A stretch of DNA of 64,000 nt, taken from Paraburkholderia aromaticivorans. Lineage in GTDB: Bacteria; Pseudomonadota; Gammaproteobacteria; Burkholderiales; Burkholderiaceae. The first letter of the stretch is position 1; every line of letters starts with the position of its first letter. Under the pieces are notes generated by a model. The model saw nothing but the letters and a program-made list of their open reading frames with translations, did not search any database and was not told the origin of the DNA. Below are positions 1-9,854 of the stretch, piece after piece. The stretch lies in assembly GCF_002278075.1 (NCBI RefSeq), contig NZ_CP022990.1, positions 1,612,001 through 1,676,000 of the forward strand, written 5' to 3'. Made by a program: the position numbers and the translations under genes.

Positions 1-3000
1 TAGGCGGCTTGAGCTGCCAACGGGGGCGTGTGCGATGCGATTGAGCGTCGGCTGGCGTCGCCACCTCCAGCCGGCGATGAAGCTTGCGTGAGCGTGTCGA
101 TGTCGAGCGCGATCGCGGCGCCCAACCGCGTGACGGCCTGGCCCGCCGTCAGAATCCAGCGCGCGCCACAAGCGTCGACAGAAGCAGTCAGCCGCTCATG
201 CGGCGCGGCCGGATCCAGCGGGACGACGTACGCGCCCGACTTCATCACGCCGATCATCGCCACGGCAAAGCGCACCGAACGCTCGATACATACCGCCACC
301 GGCAGTTCCGCGCCCACCTCGCGCTGCCGCAAAGCCGATGCGATACAGTCCGACGCCGCGTCGAGTTCCGCATACGTGAGCTGCGTATCGGCATCCGCCA
401 GCGCCAGCCGATGCGGCGTCTCACGCACATGCCGCGCGAACAGCGCGAGCACGTTATCAGCCGCCGGCTGGAATTCGCGGCCACGCCGCGCGGAACGGTA
501 TTCGGCGCTATCCGCGCAGTCCAACTCAGCAATCGCTCGTTGCGGATCGCGCACGGCATCCGCAACGAGCGCGGCGTAACTATGAAGCCACGCGTGAGCG
601 GTCGCTTCGTCGATGCCGTCGAATGCGTACGCGGCGACCAGTTCGATGCCGCGCGGGTCGTCGGTGAAATCGAGCGCGTAATCGAAGCGGGCGGCAAGGT
701 CGAGCCCCGGCGACATGCGCACCGAGGCACCCGGCAATTCAGCCGTCAGTTCGAGATCGAACTGCTGCGCGAACTTGACCTTGAGCCACGCGTCGCCGCG
801 CCGCACGGGCGGCTTGACGGCGTCGAGCACCTGATCGAACGGCACGTCCTGATGTGCGAACGCATCGAAGGTGGAGCGGCGCACGCCGTCGAGCAACGCG
901 GCGAACGGCAGGTCCGGCGCAACATGGGCGCGCAGCGCAAGCGTGTTGAGGAAGAGTCCCACCAGCGGCGCGGTGTCCGCTCTTTGGCGATGGGCGATGG
1001 GTGCGGCGACCACGACGTCGGTCGAGCCCGTCAACCGGTAAAGCCACGCGTCGAAGGCGGCGAGCAGCACCGTGAACGGGGACGCCTGCGCGCGGCGCGC
1101 CGTTTCGCGCACGGCCTCCGAGAGCGCCACGGGCAAACGCAGCGCGAGACGGCCGCCGCGATAGTCGTGTTCCGGCGAGCGCGGCCGGTCGAGCGGCAAT
1201 CCGAGTGCTGGGGGCGCGTCGCGTAAAGCATCGCGCCAGTACGCCAGTTGCGTGTCGCCTTCGCCCGCGGCCAGCCGGTCGCGCTGCCATTGCGCGTAGT
1301 CGGCGTACTGGACGGTCAGTATGGGCAGTTGCGGCTCGCTTCCGATCGTGAATGCCGCGTAGGCGGCTCGCAGTTCGTCGAAGGCGCAGCGTGAACTCCA
1401 ACCGTCGCTAATCGAATGATGCGTGGTCAACAGGAACCGCTGGGTGTTGTCAGTCAGCGTGACAAGGGCGGCGCGCACCAACGGCCCTTTCGACAGATCG
1501 AAGGCGGCGCCAACGTGCTGTTCGGTGAGCAGCACCAGTCGTGAAGCGCGTTCGGCCTCACCGCCGGCGCGCAAATCGATGCGCGCGATCGGCACCGGCA
1601 AGCGCGCATGAATGCGTTGCATCACAACGCCGTCGTCGGATTCGACCAGTGTGGTGCGCCATGCCTGATGCCGCGCGATCAGACAATCGAGCGCACGTTG
1701 CAGCGTGCCGATATCGAGTGAGCCTTGCACGTCCCATTGCACGGCAACGTGGTAAGCCGCACCCGCGTCCTGCGTTTGCGCGAGCACCCAGAACCGCTGT
1801 TGAGCGAACGAGGCGGCACGGTCGACGAACGGCGCGTCGGCGGGCCGCATTACGGTGATGGAATGCGAACCCACGCACGTTTCCGGCTCGCTCTCGTCGA
1901 TCAGACGCGCTAGCGCTTCGAGCGGTCGATCGTCGAACAAGGTGTCGAGCCGCAGGTTCACGCGCCATTCGACACGAATCGCCGCCTGCAACTGCATGGC
2001 CGCGAGCGAATCGCCGCCGCTAGCGAAGAATCGATCGCCGCAGCCGATCGGCGCCGCGCCGTTCAACAGCGTTTGCCAAAGCGCCGCCAACCGCGTTTCA
2101 GTCGCGGTTCGAGGCGCGACATGATCCGCATCGGCCACCACCGGCATCGTCGCAACGAAGTCGCGCAACGCGGCGCGATCGAGCTTGCCGTTCAGCGTGT
2201 AAGGCAGCCGCTCAAAGCGCACGAGGCGCTGCGGCATCCACGCCTGCGGCAAATGCGCGGCGAGATGCGCTCGCAGCGATGCATCGTCGAGCGAGTCTTG
2301 CAGCACGATGCAGGCGATCAGTTGCGTCCGGCCATAGGTAGTTTCGGCGAGCACACCCGCATCCGCCACCGCGGGATGCGTCAGCAGACACGCCGCGATT
2401 TCGCCGGGCTCGACACGCACGCCGCGCACCTGCACCTGATCGTCGATGCGGCCGAGATAATCGAACGAACCGTCCGCGCGTTCGCGTGCGAGGTCGCCAG
2501 TGCGGTAAATCCGCTCGCCGGGCTCGCCGCCCGGGTCCGGCAGAAACCGCTCCGCCGTCAGGGCCGCGCGGCCGTGATAGCCACGTGCGAGACACGCGCC
2601 GCCGAGCAGCAGTTCGCCGCCTTCGCCGAGTTGCGCCGCGCCGTCGATGCACGCCACGCGCCGCCCGATCGGCCAGCCGATCGGCAGCGACGCAAAGCCG
2701 TTGCCTTCCTCGAGCGCCGGCGTCATGCCCGGATCGACAGGCCACAGCATCGGCGAGATCACGGCCTCGGTCGGCCCGTAGCCGTTGACGAGACGCACCG
2801 ACGGGAACACGCGGCGAATCTCGTCGAAACTGTCCTGCGACATCGCCTCGCCGCCGAACAGCAGCGTGCGCAACGAAGGCGGCACGCCAAGGCGCTCGCA
2901 AACGTTCGCGAACTCGCGCACATAAGCGGGCGGCAGCGTCGTATTGGTGATGCCTTCGCGCAACATGAAGGCATGCGCGGTCTGCGGCGCGAACGGCGGC

Positions 3001-3686
3001 GGGTCGCTGATCACCACACTGCCGCCCACAGCAAGCGGGACTAGCCAGGCTTCGATGGAAACGTCGAAATTCACCGACGCAAAATGCAGCACACGGTCGC
3101 CCGCGCCGATCGGCAACGCGTCGGCCAGCGCCTGACCGTGCGCGGCAAGCGGTCCGTGTTCGACGGTCACCGCTTTCGGCGTGCCGGTCGAGCCGGACGT
3201 GTAGATCATGTAGGCCGCCGCGCGCGGATGCACCGGCGCGTCATCGCCGTTCACGCGCGGCTCGATCGGGTTTGCCGCAGCAGCGCCCGTCACGTCGAAG
3301 CATTGGGCGAAGCGCGCGCGCATGGCCGCATCGGCGGAATCGTCGACGATGCCGTGCATGAGCCCCGCGTCCCGCGCGACCCAATCGAGGCGCGCCGGCG
3401 GATGACGCGGATCGAGCGCGACGAACACGCCGCCCGCCTTCAATACGGCCAGCAAGGCGACGAAAAGATCGCAGGACCGGGCAACGCAGACGCCCACGCG
3501 CACTTCAGTCGTCACACCGGCCGCTCGCAGCCGTGCGGCAAGCCAGGCCGCGCGACTATCCAGTTCGCCGCGCGTCAACCGCACGGTATACGGCGTGAAT
3601 GACGCCAACGCGGGCGCATCGGGATCGATGCGCGCCAGCGCGCGGATCTGGTGGTGCAACGCAATCGGAAAGCTCGTCATGGGCAT
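1..3686 (-). CDS. Non-ribosomal peptide synthetase, first modules (partial, runs off left edge)
   Basis: This is the N-terminal part (about 1,230 residues) of a siderophore peptide synthetase, open to the window edge. Domain order is A-PCP-C-A(partial). The first adenylation domain has core A3 (YTSGSTGTPKAV) and A5 (NGYGPTE). The carrier site is GGDSL, and the condensation domain has HHSISDG (HHxxxDG). No condensation domain precedes the first A domain, so it starts the chain. Reading the pocket by alignment to GrsA gives D-V-E-T-L-G-G-I-S-(K). I do not assign a substrate, although Glu at the third position suits an ornithine-type side chain. The start may be 3686 or the ATG at 3680; neither has a strong ribosome site. 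By position it matches OrbI/MbaA of ornibactin/malleobactin loci. Confidence 0.93.
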   Translation of the reverse strand, partial: MPMTSFPIALHHQIRALARIDPDAPALASFTPYTVRLTRGELDSRAAWLAARLRAAGVTTEVRVGVCVARSCDLFVALLAVLKAGGVFVALDPRHPPARLDWVARDAGLMHGIVDDSADAAMRARFAQCFDVTGAAAANPIEPRVNGDDAPVHPRAAAYMIYTSGSTGTPKAVTVEHGPLAAHGQALADALPIGAGDRVLHFASVNFDVSIEAWLVPLAVGGSVVISDPPPFAPQTAHAFMLREGITNTTLPPAYVREFANVCERLGVPPSLRTLLFGGEAMSQDSFDEIRRVFPSVRLVNGYGPTEAVISPMLWPVDPGMTPALEEGNGFASLPIGWPIGRRVACIDGAAQLGEGGELLLGGACLARGYHGRAALTAERFLPDPGGEPGERIYRTGDLARERADGSFDYLGRIDDQVQVRGVRVEPGEIAACLLTHPAVADAGVLAETTYGRTQLIACIVLQDSLDDASLRAHLAAHLPQAWMPQRLVRFERLPYTLNGKLDRAALRDFVATMPVVADADHVAPRTATETRLAALWQTLLNGAAPIGCGDRFFASGGDSLAAMQLQAAIRVEWRVNLRLDTLFDDRPLEALARLIDESEPETCVGSHSITVMRPADAPFVDRAASFAQQRFWVLAQTQDAGAAYHVAVQWDVQGSLDIGTLQRALDCLIARHQAWRTTLVESDDGVVMQRIHARLPVPIARIDLRAGGEAERASRLVLLTEQHVGAAFDLSKGPLVRAALVTLTDNTQRFLLTTHHSISDGWSSRCAFDELRAAYAAFTIGSEPQLPILTVQYADYAQWQRDRLAAGEGDTQLAYWRDALRDAPPALGLPLDRPRSPEHDYRGGRLALRLPVALSEAVRETARRAQASPFTVLLAAFDAWLYRLTGSTDVVVAAPIAHRQRADTAPLVGLFLNTLALRAHVAPDLPFAALLDGVRRSTFDAFAHQDVPFDQVLDAVKPPVRRGDAWLKVKFAQQFDLELTAELPGASVRMSPGLDLAARFDYALDFTDDPRGIELVAAYAFDGIDEATAHAWLHSYAALVADAVRDPQRAIAELDCADSAEYRSARRGREFQPAADNVLALFARHVRETPHRLALADADTQLTYAELDAASDCIASALRQREVGAELPVAVCIERSVRFAVAMIGVMKSGAYVVPLDPAAPHERLTASVDACGARWILTAGQAVTRLGAAIALDIDTLTQASSPAGGGDASRRSIASHTPPLAAQAA

Positions 3687-3750
3687 GAAATCCGTTAGAA
3701 CCGGCCGCTTCGGCCAAGTCGCTGGCCGTAATGGGCCGCTTCATTGGTGT

Positions 3751-3777
3751 GACGATCCGCGTTCGTGAATCTTTACC
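3751..3777 (-). promoter_or_regulatory. OrbS/PvdS-type ECF promoter for the NRPS gene
   Basis: On the minus strand, GGTAAAG is followed by 16 bases and then CGTC, ending about 65 bases before the NRPS start. The same layout occurs at two other places in this locus. PvdS-class iron-starvation sigma factors recognise TAAAT-N16/17-CGT. The assignment rests on sequence match and position. Confidence 0.72.
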
Positions 3778-3835
3778 GCGTATGGCGTTTTTATTCGGAC
3801 TGCGTCTTTTCCGCGCGGCGGATGACGGCGCATGG

Positions 3836-3860
3836 TAAATGTTTGCTTCGCCCATTCGTC
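3836..3860 (+). promoter_or_regulatory. OrbS/PvdS-type ECF promoter for the siderophore exporter
   Basis: GGTAAAT, 16 bases, then CGTC on the plus strand: a full match to the TAAAT-N16-CGT iron-starvation box. It lies about 105 bases before the chosen exporter start and is divergent from the NRPS promoter in the same 278-base intergenic region. Confidence 0.72.
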
Positions 3861-3964
3861 TATCAGGCGAGGGGCGAGTCTGCGCGCCCCGCTGAATGGC
3901 CGTATGCATGCCCTCATGCGCGGCGATTCACCGATCCATTGCGACCCACTGCGACACCTTGCCG

Positions 3965-5731
3965 ATGACCGCTGCCAACGAGCGCCACGACGCGCCACCC
4001 GCCTCTTCTTCATCTCCTTCCCACTCCGCGGGCAAGCCCGCCATGCGCCTGATCGTCGCGCTGCTCAAGCGCTCACGCGGCTCTTTCGCGATCGCGCTGA
4101 GCGCCTGCGTGCTGAACGGCATCGCCAGCGTGCTGCTCGTCGCGACCTTGAGCCGCGCGCTCTCGCAACCGGGCGCCGCCGATATGTCGCTCGCCATGCG
4201 TTTCGCGTTGTGCGCGGTAGTCGCGCTCGTCACGCGCGTGATCACCGGCGTGCTGTTCGCACGCCTCTCTCAGGACACGATGGCGCAGTTGCGTGAACAC
4301 GTCGCGCGTCGCGTGGCCGAAGCGGAGTTGCGCGATGTCGAACGGATCGGTGCGGCGCCGGTGCAGTCCGTGTTGACCGACGACGCCACCAACGTCTCGA
4401 TGCTGTTCTTCGCGCTGCCCAATCTCGTGATGCACGGCTCGATCGTGTTCGGTTGCCTCGGTTATCTGGCGTGGCTGTCGTGGCCGATTTGTTTGCTCGC
4501 GGTGGCCGCGATCCTGGTCGGCTCGCTCGGCTATCACGCCGGCGACAAGCGCGCGATCGCCTCGCTCGAAGCCGCGGGCCGCTCGCAAGACAAACTGTTC
4601 GGCTATCTCGGCGCGCTCTTCACCGGCGCGAAGGAATTGAAGCTGCATCAGGCGCGCTCGCGTCAGTTCGTCGACGGCCAGCTCGGTTCGGCGATCGACG
4701 AAGTGCGCGATCACCGGCGCGAGGCGTTCAGCGCCTATGCGGTCGGGGTCGGCTGGATCGTGTTTCTGTTCTACGTGTTTCTGGGCGTCGCGGCGTTCTG
4801 GCCGGCGCTCGGCGTGCATGCCGATGCGCCGTCCGCATCGGGCTACGTGGTCGTGTTCCTGTTCATGCTGCTGCCGCTCGACGGCCTGCTCAACAACGTG
4901 CCGACGCTCAACGCGGCACGCGTCTCGCTCGATCGCATCGAGAAAGTGATGGCCGAATTCGGCGCGCTGCGCACCGCGCCGCCGCCCGACGAAAACGCTT
5001 CGCATGCGCCGTATCGCACGCTTACGCTCAGCAATGTCACGCACTCGTACTTCCACGAGCGCGACGAGCGGATGTTCCGCGTCGGCCCGGTTAATCTGAC
5101 TTTCAGGCCAGGCGAGCTGGTGTTTATCGTCGGCGGCAATGGCAGCGGCAAGACGACCCTCGCGAAAGTGCTCACTGGTCTCTACGAACCCGAGGACGGC
5201 ACGATCGAACTGGACGGCAAACCGGTCGGTTTCGCCGAACGCGCCGCGTACCGCCAGCGCTTCACGGCCGTGTTCAACGATTTCCATCTATTCGACGCGC
5301 TGCTCGGCATTGTCGACCCGAACGACGCCTCACGCGCGCAGGCGGATGCCCGCGCCAACGCACTGGTGGCGAAACTCGCGCTCGATCACAAGGTGCAGGT
5401 GGTGAACGGCGCGTTCTCCACGCGAGCGCTTTCCACCGGTCAGCGCAAACGCCTCGCGCTGGTAGTCGCGTATCTGGAAGACCGGCCGTTCTACCTGTTC
5501 GACGAATGGGCCGCGGATCAGGACCCGCAGTTCAAAGCGGTGTTCTATGAACAACTGCTGCCGGAACTGTGCTCGCGCGGCAAGACAGTGCTGGTGATCA
5601 GCCACGACGACCGCTACTTCCATCTCGCGGACCGGGTGTTGAAGCTGGAGAACGGCAGTATCGTCAGCGAGACGCAGGGTTCGGCACAAGCGGTGCTGAG
5701 CCCGGCGGCGGCCAACGGTACGATGGGATGA
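3965..5731 (+). CDS. orbE: PvdE/OrbE-type siderophore ABC exporter
   Basis: An inner-membrane ABC half-transporter of 588 residues, with the membrane domain first and the ATPase last. It probably moves the siderophore or its precursor to the periplasm. The ATPase has Walker A GGNGSGKTT, the signature LSTGQRKR and FDEWAADQDP, a block typical of the cyclic-peptide/PvdE family. The frame is open 23 codons upstream, but the ATG at 3965 gives the usual family length. It is the only gene of the siderophore locus read on the plus strand. It converges with the periplasmic-binding-protein gene and diverges from the NRPS. Regulation is probably by the ECF promoter at 3836-3860. Confidence 0.93.
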   Translation: MTAANERHDAPPASSSSPSHSAGKPAMRLIVALLKRSRGSFAIALSACVLNGIASVLLVATLSRALSQPGAADMSLAMRFALCAVVALVTRVITGVLFARLSQDTMAQLREHVARRVAEAELRDVERIGAAPVQSVLTDDATNVSMLFFALPNLVMHGSIVFGCLGYLAWLSWPICLLAVAAILVGSLGYHAGDKRAIASLEAAGRSQDKLFGYLGALFTGAKELKLHQARSRQFVDGQLGSAIDEVRDHRREAFSAYAVGVGWIVFLFYVFLGVAAFWPALGVHADAPSASGYVVVFLFMLLPLDGLLNNVPTLNAARVSLDRIEKVMAEFGALRTAPPPDENASHAPYRTLTLSNVTHSYFHERDERMFRVGPVNLTFRPGELVFIVGGNGSGKTTLAKVLTGLYEPEDGTIELDGKPVGFAERAAYRQRFTAVFNDFHLFDALLGIVDPNDASRAQADARANALVAKLALDHKVQVVNGAFSTRALSTGQRKRLALVVAYLEDRPFYLFDEWAADQDPQFKAVFYEQLLPELCSRGKTVLVISHDDRYFHLADRVLKLENGSIVSETQGSAQAVLSPAAANGTMG

Positions 5732-5797
5732 TGACGAGAGAGATACGCATGCCGGGCGCTGGTGTTGCGGCGCTCAGCATGTTGCAACGCGGTTCGC

Positions 5798-6910
5798 TTA
5801 CTTCTTTACCGCGGGCGCCGGCAAGGACAACAGCGTCTCGGTCATCCTGTCGGCGAGCCGCAATGCCGACATCGGTCCACCAAAACCCCAGATATTCCGT
5901 TCCACGAGCCCAACGCGTCCCGAGCTGCGAGCCGGCACGAAACGCCAGATCGGCGAATCGAGTTTGGTGGCGAGCGGGACATTCTCTCCCGTCGCGCTGA
6001 CGAACAGCACGGTCAGCTTCGGCTGCTTCAATAGATCCTCAGAACTCACATATGCGGTGCCTTCGCGAGTCGCTTCGGCGGGCCACGGGTCAAGCCCGAG
6101 CGCTTGCGCGACACCCGCCGCCGTGCTGTTGCCGGTGAACGCCCAGTTGCGGTCCGGCAAGCCCAATTCCTGCAACCATGCGACCTGCTCGCCATGGCGG
6201 CCCGCATCGGCGAGACGCTGCGCATCACGGGCGAAGCCGGCATCGACCCTTGCCTCGACGGCACGCGCCGCCTCCTCGCGCCCCGTCAGGCAGCCGATGG
6301 TGCGCAGAATCTTGCGGCTCCAATCGAGTTGCGTGACGTGGGCGCCGTCTTCGGTCAAATTCGGGCCGTATTTGAACAGCACGGTCGGTGCGATGCGTTC
6401 GAGCGCCGCAAAAATCGGCGCATGACGCAGACCGACGCCGAGGATCAGATCGGGCCTCACCGCCGCGATCGCTTCGAGACTCGGCTCCTGCCGTGTGCCC
6501 ATGTCGGGCACCGATGCGAGACGCGCATTGTCGTAGCCGATCCACATGGGGTAATACTCGGGATCAGCCATGCCGACCGGCGTGATACCGAGCGCCGCCA
6601 GGTCTTCGGCGAACATGAATTCGAGCACGACGATACGCTTCGGTCGTGCGGGCAGCGACGGGCTCGCTTGCGAGACGATCGGATCGTCGGCAAGCGGCGT
6701 GCAGATTTGCCGCTGGGCGTGTGGGCTGACTACATCACTTGAAGGGCTTGCTCCGGTTGCGGACGGTGCGCGTTTGCTGCCTTGCGCGAACGCATACGCG
6801 TTGCAGAACAGCGTGGCCGCCGCGGCGGCAACCACGCAAAACTGCCTGAAACGCGGGGGTTTCCTCGCGCGGCGCGAGCGCAGCGCCGATGCCGCCAACA
6901 CGGCGGTCAT
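5798..6910 (-). CDS. orbB: Periplasmic ferric-siderophore-binding protein (FhuD/FecB type)
   Basis: A 370-residue substrate-binding protein expected to deliver ferric siderophore to the FhuB-type permease. An arginine-rich N terminus is followed by a hydrophobic stretch ending in ...NAYAFAQ, a plausible signal peptide. The mature part shows the class III pattern [18 protein letters not shown] and ...RPDLILGVG. The ATG at 6910 overlaps the TGA of the upstream reductase gene as ATGA, which fixes the start better than an upstream methionine at 6976. It is the last gene of the minus-strand transport operon. Confidence 0.9.
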   Translation of the reverse strand: MTAVLAASALRSRRARKPPRFRQFCVVAAAAATLFCNAYAFAQGSKRAPSATGASPSSDVVSPHAQRQICTPLADDPIVSQASPSLPARPKRIVVLEFMFAEDLAALGITPVGMADPEYYPMWIGYDNARLASVPDMGTRQEPSLEAIAAVRPDLILGVGLRHAPIFAALERIAPTVLFKYGPNLTEDGAHVTQLDWSRKILRTIGCLTGREEAARAVEARVDAGFARDAQRLADAGRHGEQVAWLQELGLPDRNWAFTGNSTAAGVAQALGLDPWPAEATREGTAYVSSEDLLKQPKLTVLFVSATGENVPLATKLDSPIWRFVPARSSGRVGLVERNIWGFGGPMSALRLADRMTETLLSLPAPAVKK

Positions 6911-7722
6911 TGCGACGCGGCCTGCAATGCGATTTCCGCATCGCTCATCGTCAATAGCAGGGGGCAGCGTCCACACAGTTGCGTCTCTCCAGGAATTTCA
7001 TAACGTACGCAGCACACGCGCCGCGCACTGAACGGGTTCGGCAAACTCGCGGCACGCGGCTTCGCCTGCCGTACCGGTTGACGCAGCGGATTAGCCTCGC
7101 CATTGGCATCGAGCGCGCCGAACAGCCACGCGATGTCGTCGGTCAGATCGAATCGCGGCGCGCATTGTTCGAACAGGTAGTCCAGCAGATTGCCGGCGTT
7201 GCTCCACAAGACGCGCGGTGCGATTCGGGTCATCGCGCACACTGTGCCGATCACCGTATTCAGGTGGTCGACGAGCGGCGCGTAGCGGCGAGCCGGGTCG
7301 CATTCAACGGGCTGCAAGGCGTCGCGCATGAAATACGCGGCGACGGGAAGGCCGTCACGCAGCACGATATGGGTCTTATCCGGCGACATGGCGAGCGGTC
7401 TGCGCAGCAAAGCCGCCGCGACGAATCCGGCGGTCGCGATGAAACCGAAGTAGTACTTGGTCCATTGCGACAGCAATGCGCGCGCATGCGTTTCGCGCTC
7501 GCCGCCGTAGAGCGTGACCATTGCGTCGAGCAATGTGGTGCGATGGTCAGCGAGTTCGCTAACGCGGATCACGGTTAGCGAAGCAGTCCGGTCACCGGCG
7601 AGCGCGGGTTCCTCGATCGCCTTCGGCGCGCCGAGCCACACATGCTCCAGATAATGTGCGATCGACTCCGGCGCGAAGGCCGCGAAACACCGCGCTCGCG
7701 GGTCTCGATCCGGTGGCCGCAT
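6907..7722 (-). CDS. orbF: FhuF-like ferric-siderophore reductase
   Basis: A 271-residue protein ending in a cysteine cluster of the FhuF type: CC, eleven residues, then C-G-R-C close to the C terminus. In FhuF these ligands hold a 2Fe-2S centre used to reduce and release iron from hydroxamate siderophores in the cytoplasm. The start MRPPDRD at 7722 overlaps the stop of the permease gene as TGATG. The frame is open further upstream inside the permease gene, but that part has no FhuF similarity. The gene sits between permease and binding-protein genes, so it is part of the uptake operon. Confidence 0.88.
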   Translation of the reverse strand: MRPPDRDPRARCFAAFAPESIAHYLEHVWLGAPKAIEEPALAGDRTASLTVIRVSELADHRTTLLDAMVTLYGGERETHARALLSQWTKYYFGFIATAGFVAAALLRRPLAMSPDKTHIVLRDGLPVAAYFMRDALQPVECDPARRYAPLVDHLNTVIGTVCAMTRIAPRVLWSNAGNLLDYLFEQCAPRFDLTDDIAWLFGALDANGEANPLRQPVRQAKPRAASLPNPFSARRVCCVRYEIPGETQLCGRCPLLLTMSDAEIALQAASQ

Positions 7723-9854
7723 CACCGCTTGCCCCGCTTCTTGCCCCGCGTCTTGCCCCGCCTCTCGCGCCGAGCCTCCACGATCAGCAGCGCGAGCAGA
7801 TACGGTGCGCCGATCAGCGCGGTCAGCACGCCCGCGGGAATTTCGCGCGGCGCCAGCAGCGTGCGCGCCGCGATATCGGCCGCGACCAGCACCAGTGCTC
7901 CGCACACCGCCGCCAGCCATAAACGCGTGCGATGAGCACGCGCGCCCAGCATCGACGCCAGATGCGGCGCCATCAAACCGATGAAGCCAACCGGACCGAC
8001 CGCCGCCACCGCGGCGCACGCGGCGAGCGTCGCCACGGTCAGCACCAGCGGACGCAACACGCCGATCGGCAAGCCGAGCGAGGCGGCCTGATCGTCGCCC
8101 AAGGCGAGCAGATCGAGCGGCCGCGCGAGCAGTGCGAACACCGGCACGGCCAGCACGCACCACGGCAGCAGCGTCGCCGCTTCGCCCCAGCTGCGCCCGT
8201 ATGTGCCGCCGGCCAGCCACACCACGAAGCGCGCGGGTTGCACGCTTTGCTGGGTGATGAGCCATTGCGAGAGTGTGGTCCACAGCGTGCCCATCACGAT
8301 GCCCGTCAACGCGACCGCGAGCGGCGCATAGCGATGCCGGCGATTCAGCAGGAGCGTGAGCGCCAGCGTGATGCCGCCGCCCGCGAGCGAGGCGACGGCC
8401 AGCGTCGAATGCGCCGCGAGCGGCCACATCACGAGAGCCGCGAGCGTGGCAAGACCCGCGCCTTGCGTCACGCCCAGCACTTCCGGGCCGGCGAGCGGAT
8501 TGCGCACGACGCTTTGCATCAGCACGCCGCTCGCGGCAAGCAACGCGCCTGCCAGCAATGCGCAAATGAGGCGTGGCAGACGCAGATCGAGCAGCATTCT
8601 CGCGAACTCGTCGCGTTGATCGAATGCGGCGAGCCAGCGCGGCGCGCCGATCGTGGTTGGGCCGAACGAGGCGCCCGCGCACACGATCGCGATGCCGAGC
8701 AGCATCAAAATGCTCGCCGTGAGCGGCCACGGCCACGCATCGATCGCGCGCACGAAGCGCGTGCCCGAACGCTCGGCGGCGCGCTCCTGACCCGTATGCA
8801 GCGCGCCTGACCATGCGGCGCCGCGGCGGATCATCGCGAGCATCAGCGGTGTACCGACGAAGGCAATCGCCACGCCCGTCGAGAGCGTCGCGTCGAGATC
8901 GAGCGCCTCCACGGCGCTATCGGTAACGAGCACCAGCGCGCCACCGACCAGCGCCGCCAAAGGCACGAGCGCGGAGAGCCGCGACGCTTTCGCGCCGCGT
9001 ATCTGACGCAGCAGATTCGGTGCGATCAAGCCGACATACGAGAGCGGTCCGGCGACACTCACCGCGACGCTCGCAAAGCCGACCGCCACCACCATCGCCG
9101 CGAGTCGCGTGGCGTCCACGCGTACGCCGGCTGCCGCCGCGGCGTCGTCGCCAAGCGCGAGCGGGTCGAGAGGGCGGATCACGAAGGGCAATGCGATCAA
9201 CGGCAGCACCAGCCAGGACGCGGCGATCTTCAACCCCGCCGCGCCAGGTTGATACAGACTGCCGCTCGCCCACAACGACACGCCGACGATGCTCTGCTCT
9301 GAGAACGCGAGTATCAGCGTGGTCAGCGCGGAAAACAGCAGCATGCAAACGCTGCCGGCAAGAACGAGCCGCAGCGGCGTCGCGCGCCAGCCGCCTGCCG
9401 CGGCAGCCACACACGCCGCCGCGCCGAGACCGCATGCAAACAGCAGCGGCACGGACGCCACGCCCGCGAGCGCCGGCACCAGCATCGCGGCGAGCAGGCC
9501 GAGCTGGGCGCCGCCGGTGATGCCGAGCAGATCGGGCGAAGCCAGTGGATTACGCGTGAGCGACTGGAACAATGTGCCCGCCACCGCGAGGCACCCGCCC
9601 GCCACCCATGCCGCGAGAATGCGCGGCACGCTCAGGTCGAACAGCAGAATGCGCGCGAGCTGCGCGGCGTCGCTGCCCGCGGGCGCGGCGAGCCATGCGC
9701 GAAAACCCGGCGCAAGCCGCATCACGGTGACGACCACGATCAACGCGATGAGCGCGGCGCCGATTGCCGTCACGCGACTCTTGACGGGCGCACGGTAGCT
9801 GTCCATGGCAGGCGTGTTACGGCGCAGGCGTTTGCGTGCTGCAAGCGTCGTCAT
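7722..9854 (-). CDS. orbD: FhuB-like fused iron-siderophore ABC permease
   Basis: A 710-residue inner-membrane permease with two homologous BtuC/FecCD-type halves in one chain, as in FhuB. Each half repeats the same signature: LRLPRLICALLAGALLAASG in the second, and a VPRILAAWVAGGCLAVAG counterpart in the first, followed by NPLA.P..LG. Length is close to FhuB (about 660). The start at 9854 overlaps the ATPase stop as ATGA. It should form the membrane channel used with the ATPase just upstream and the binding protein two genes downstream. Confidence 0.93.
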   Translation of the reverse strand: MTTLAARKRLRRNTPAMDSYRAPVKSRVTAIGAALIALIVVVTVMRLAPGFRAWLAAPAGSDAAQLARILLFDLSVPRILAAWVAGGCLAVAGTLFQSLTRNPLASPDLLGITGGAQLGLLAAMLVPALAGVASVPLLFACGLGAAACVAAAAGGWRATPLRLVLAGSVCMLLFSALTTLILAFSEQSIVGVSLWASGSLYQPGAAGLKIAASWLVLPLIALPFVIRPLDPLALGDDAAAAAGVRVDATRLAAMVVAVGFASVAVSVAGPLSYVGLIAPNLLRQIRGAKASRLSALVPLAALVGGALVLVTDSAVEALDLDATLSTGVAIAFVGTPLMLAMIRRGAAWSGALHTGQERAAERSGTRFVRAIDAWPWPLTASILMLLGIAIVCAGASFGPTTIGAPRWLAAFDQRDEFARMLLDLRLPRLICALLAGALLAASGVLMQSVVRNPLAGPEVLGVTQGAGLATLAALVMWPLAAHSTLAVASLAGGGITLALTLLLNRRHRYAPLAVALTGIVMGTLWTTLSQWLITQQSVQPARFVVWLAGGTYGRSWGEAATLLPWCVLAVPVFALLARPLDLLALGDDQAASLGLPIGVLRPLVLTVATLAACAAVAAVGPVGFIGLMAPHLASMLGARAHRTRLWLAAVCGALVLVAADIAARTLLAPREIPAGVLTALIGAPYLLALLIVEARRERRGKTRGKKRGKR

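Noticed and set aside
4073..5287. 404-codon frame on the minus strand opposite the siderophore exporter
   Set aside because: Arg/His/Glu-rich translation with no family; the plus-strand ABC exporter has all its motifs. It is a GC-rich shadow frame.
7723..8814. Long upstream extension of the FhuF-like frame inside the permease gene
   Set aside because: The extension is the permease read in another frame. FhuF similarity begins at the ATG overlapping the permease stop.
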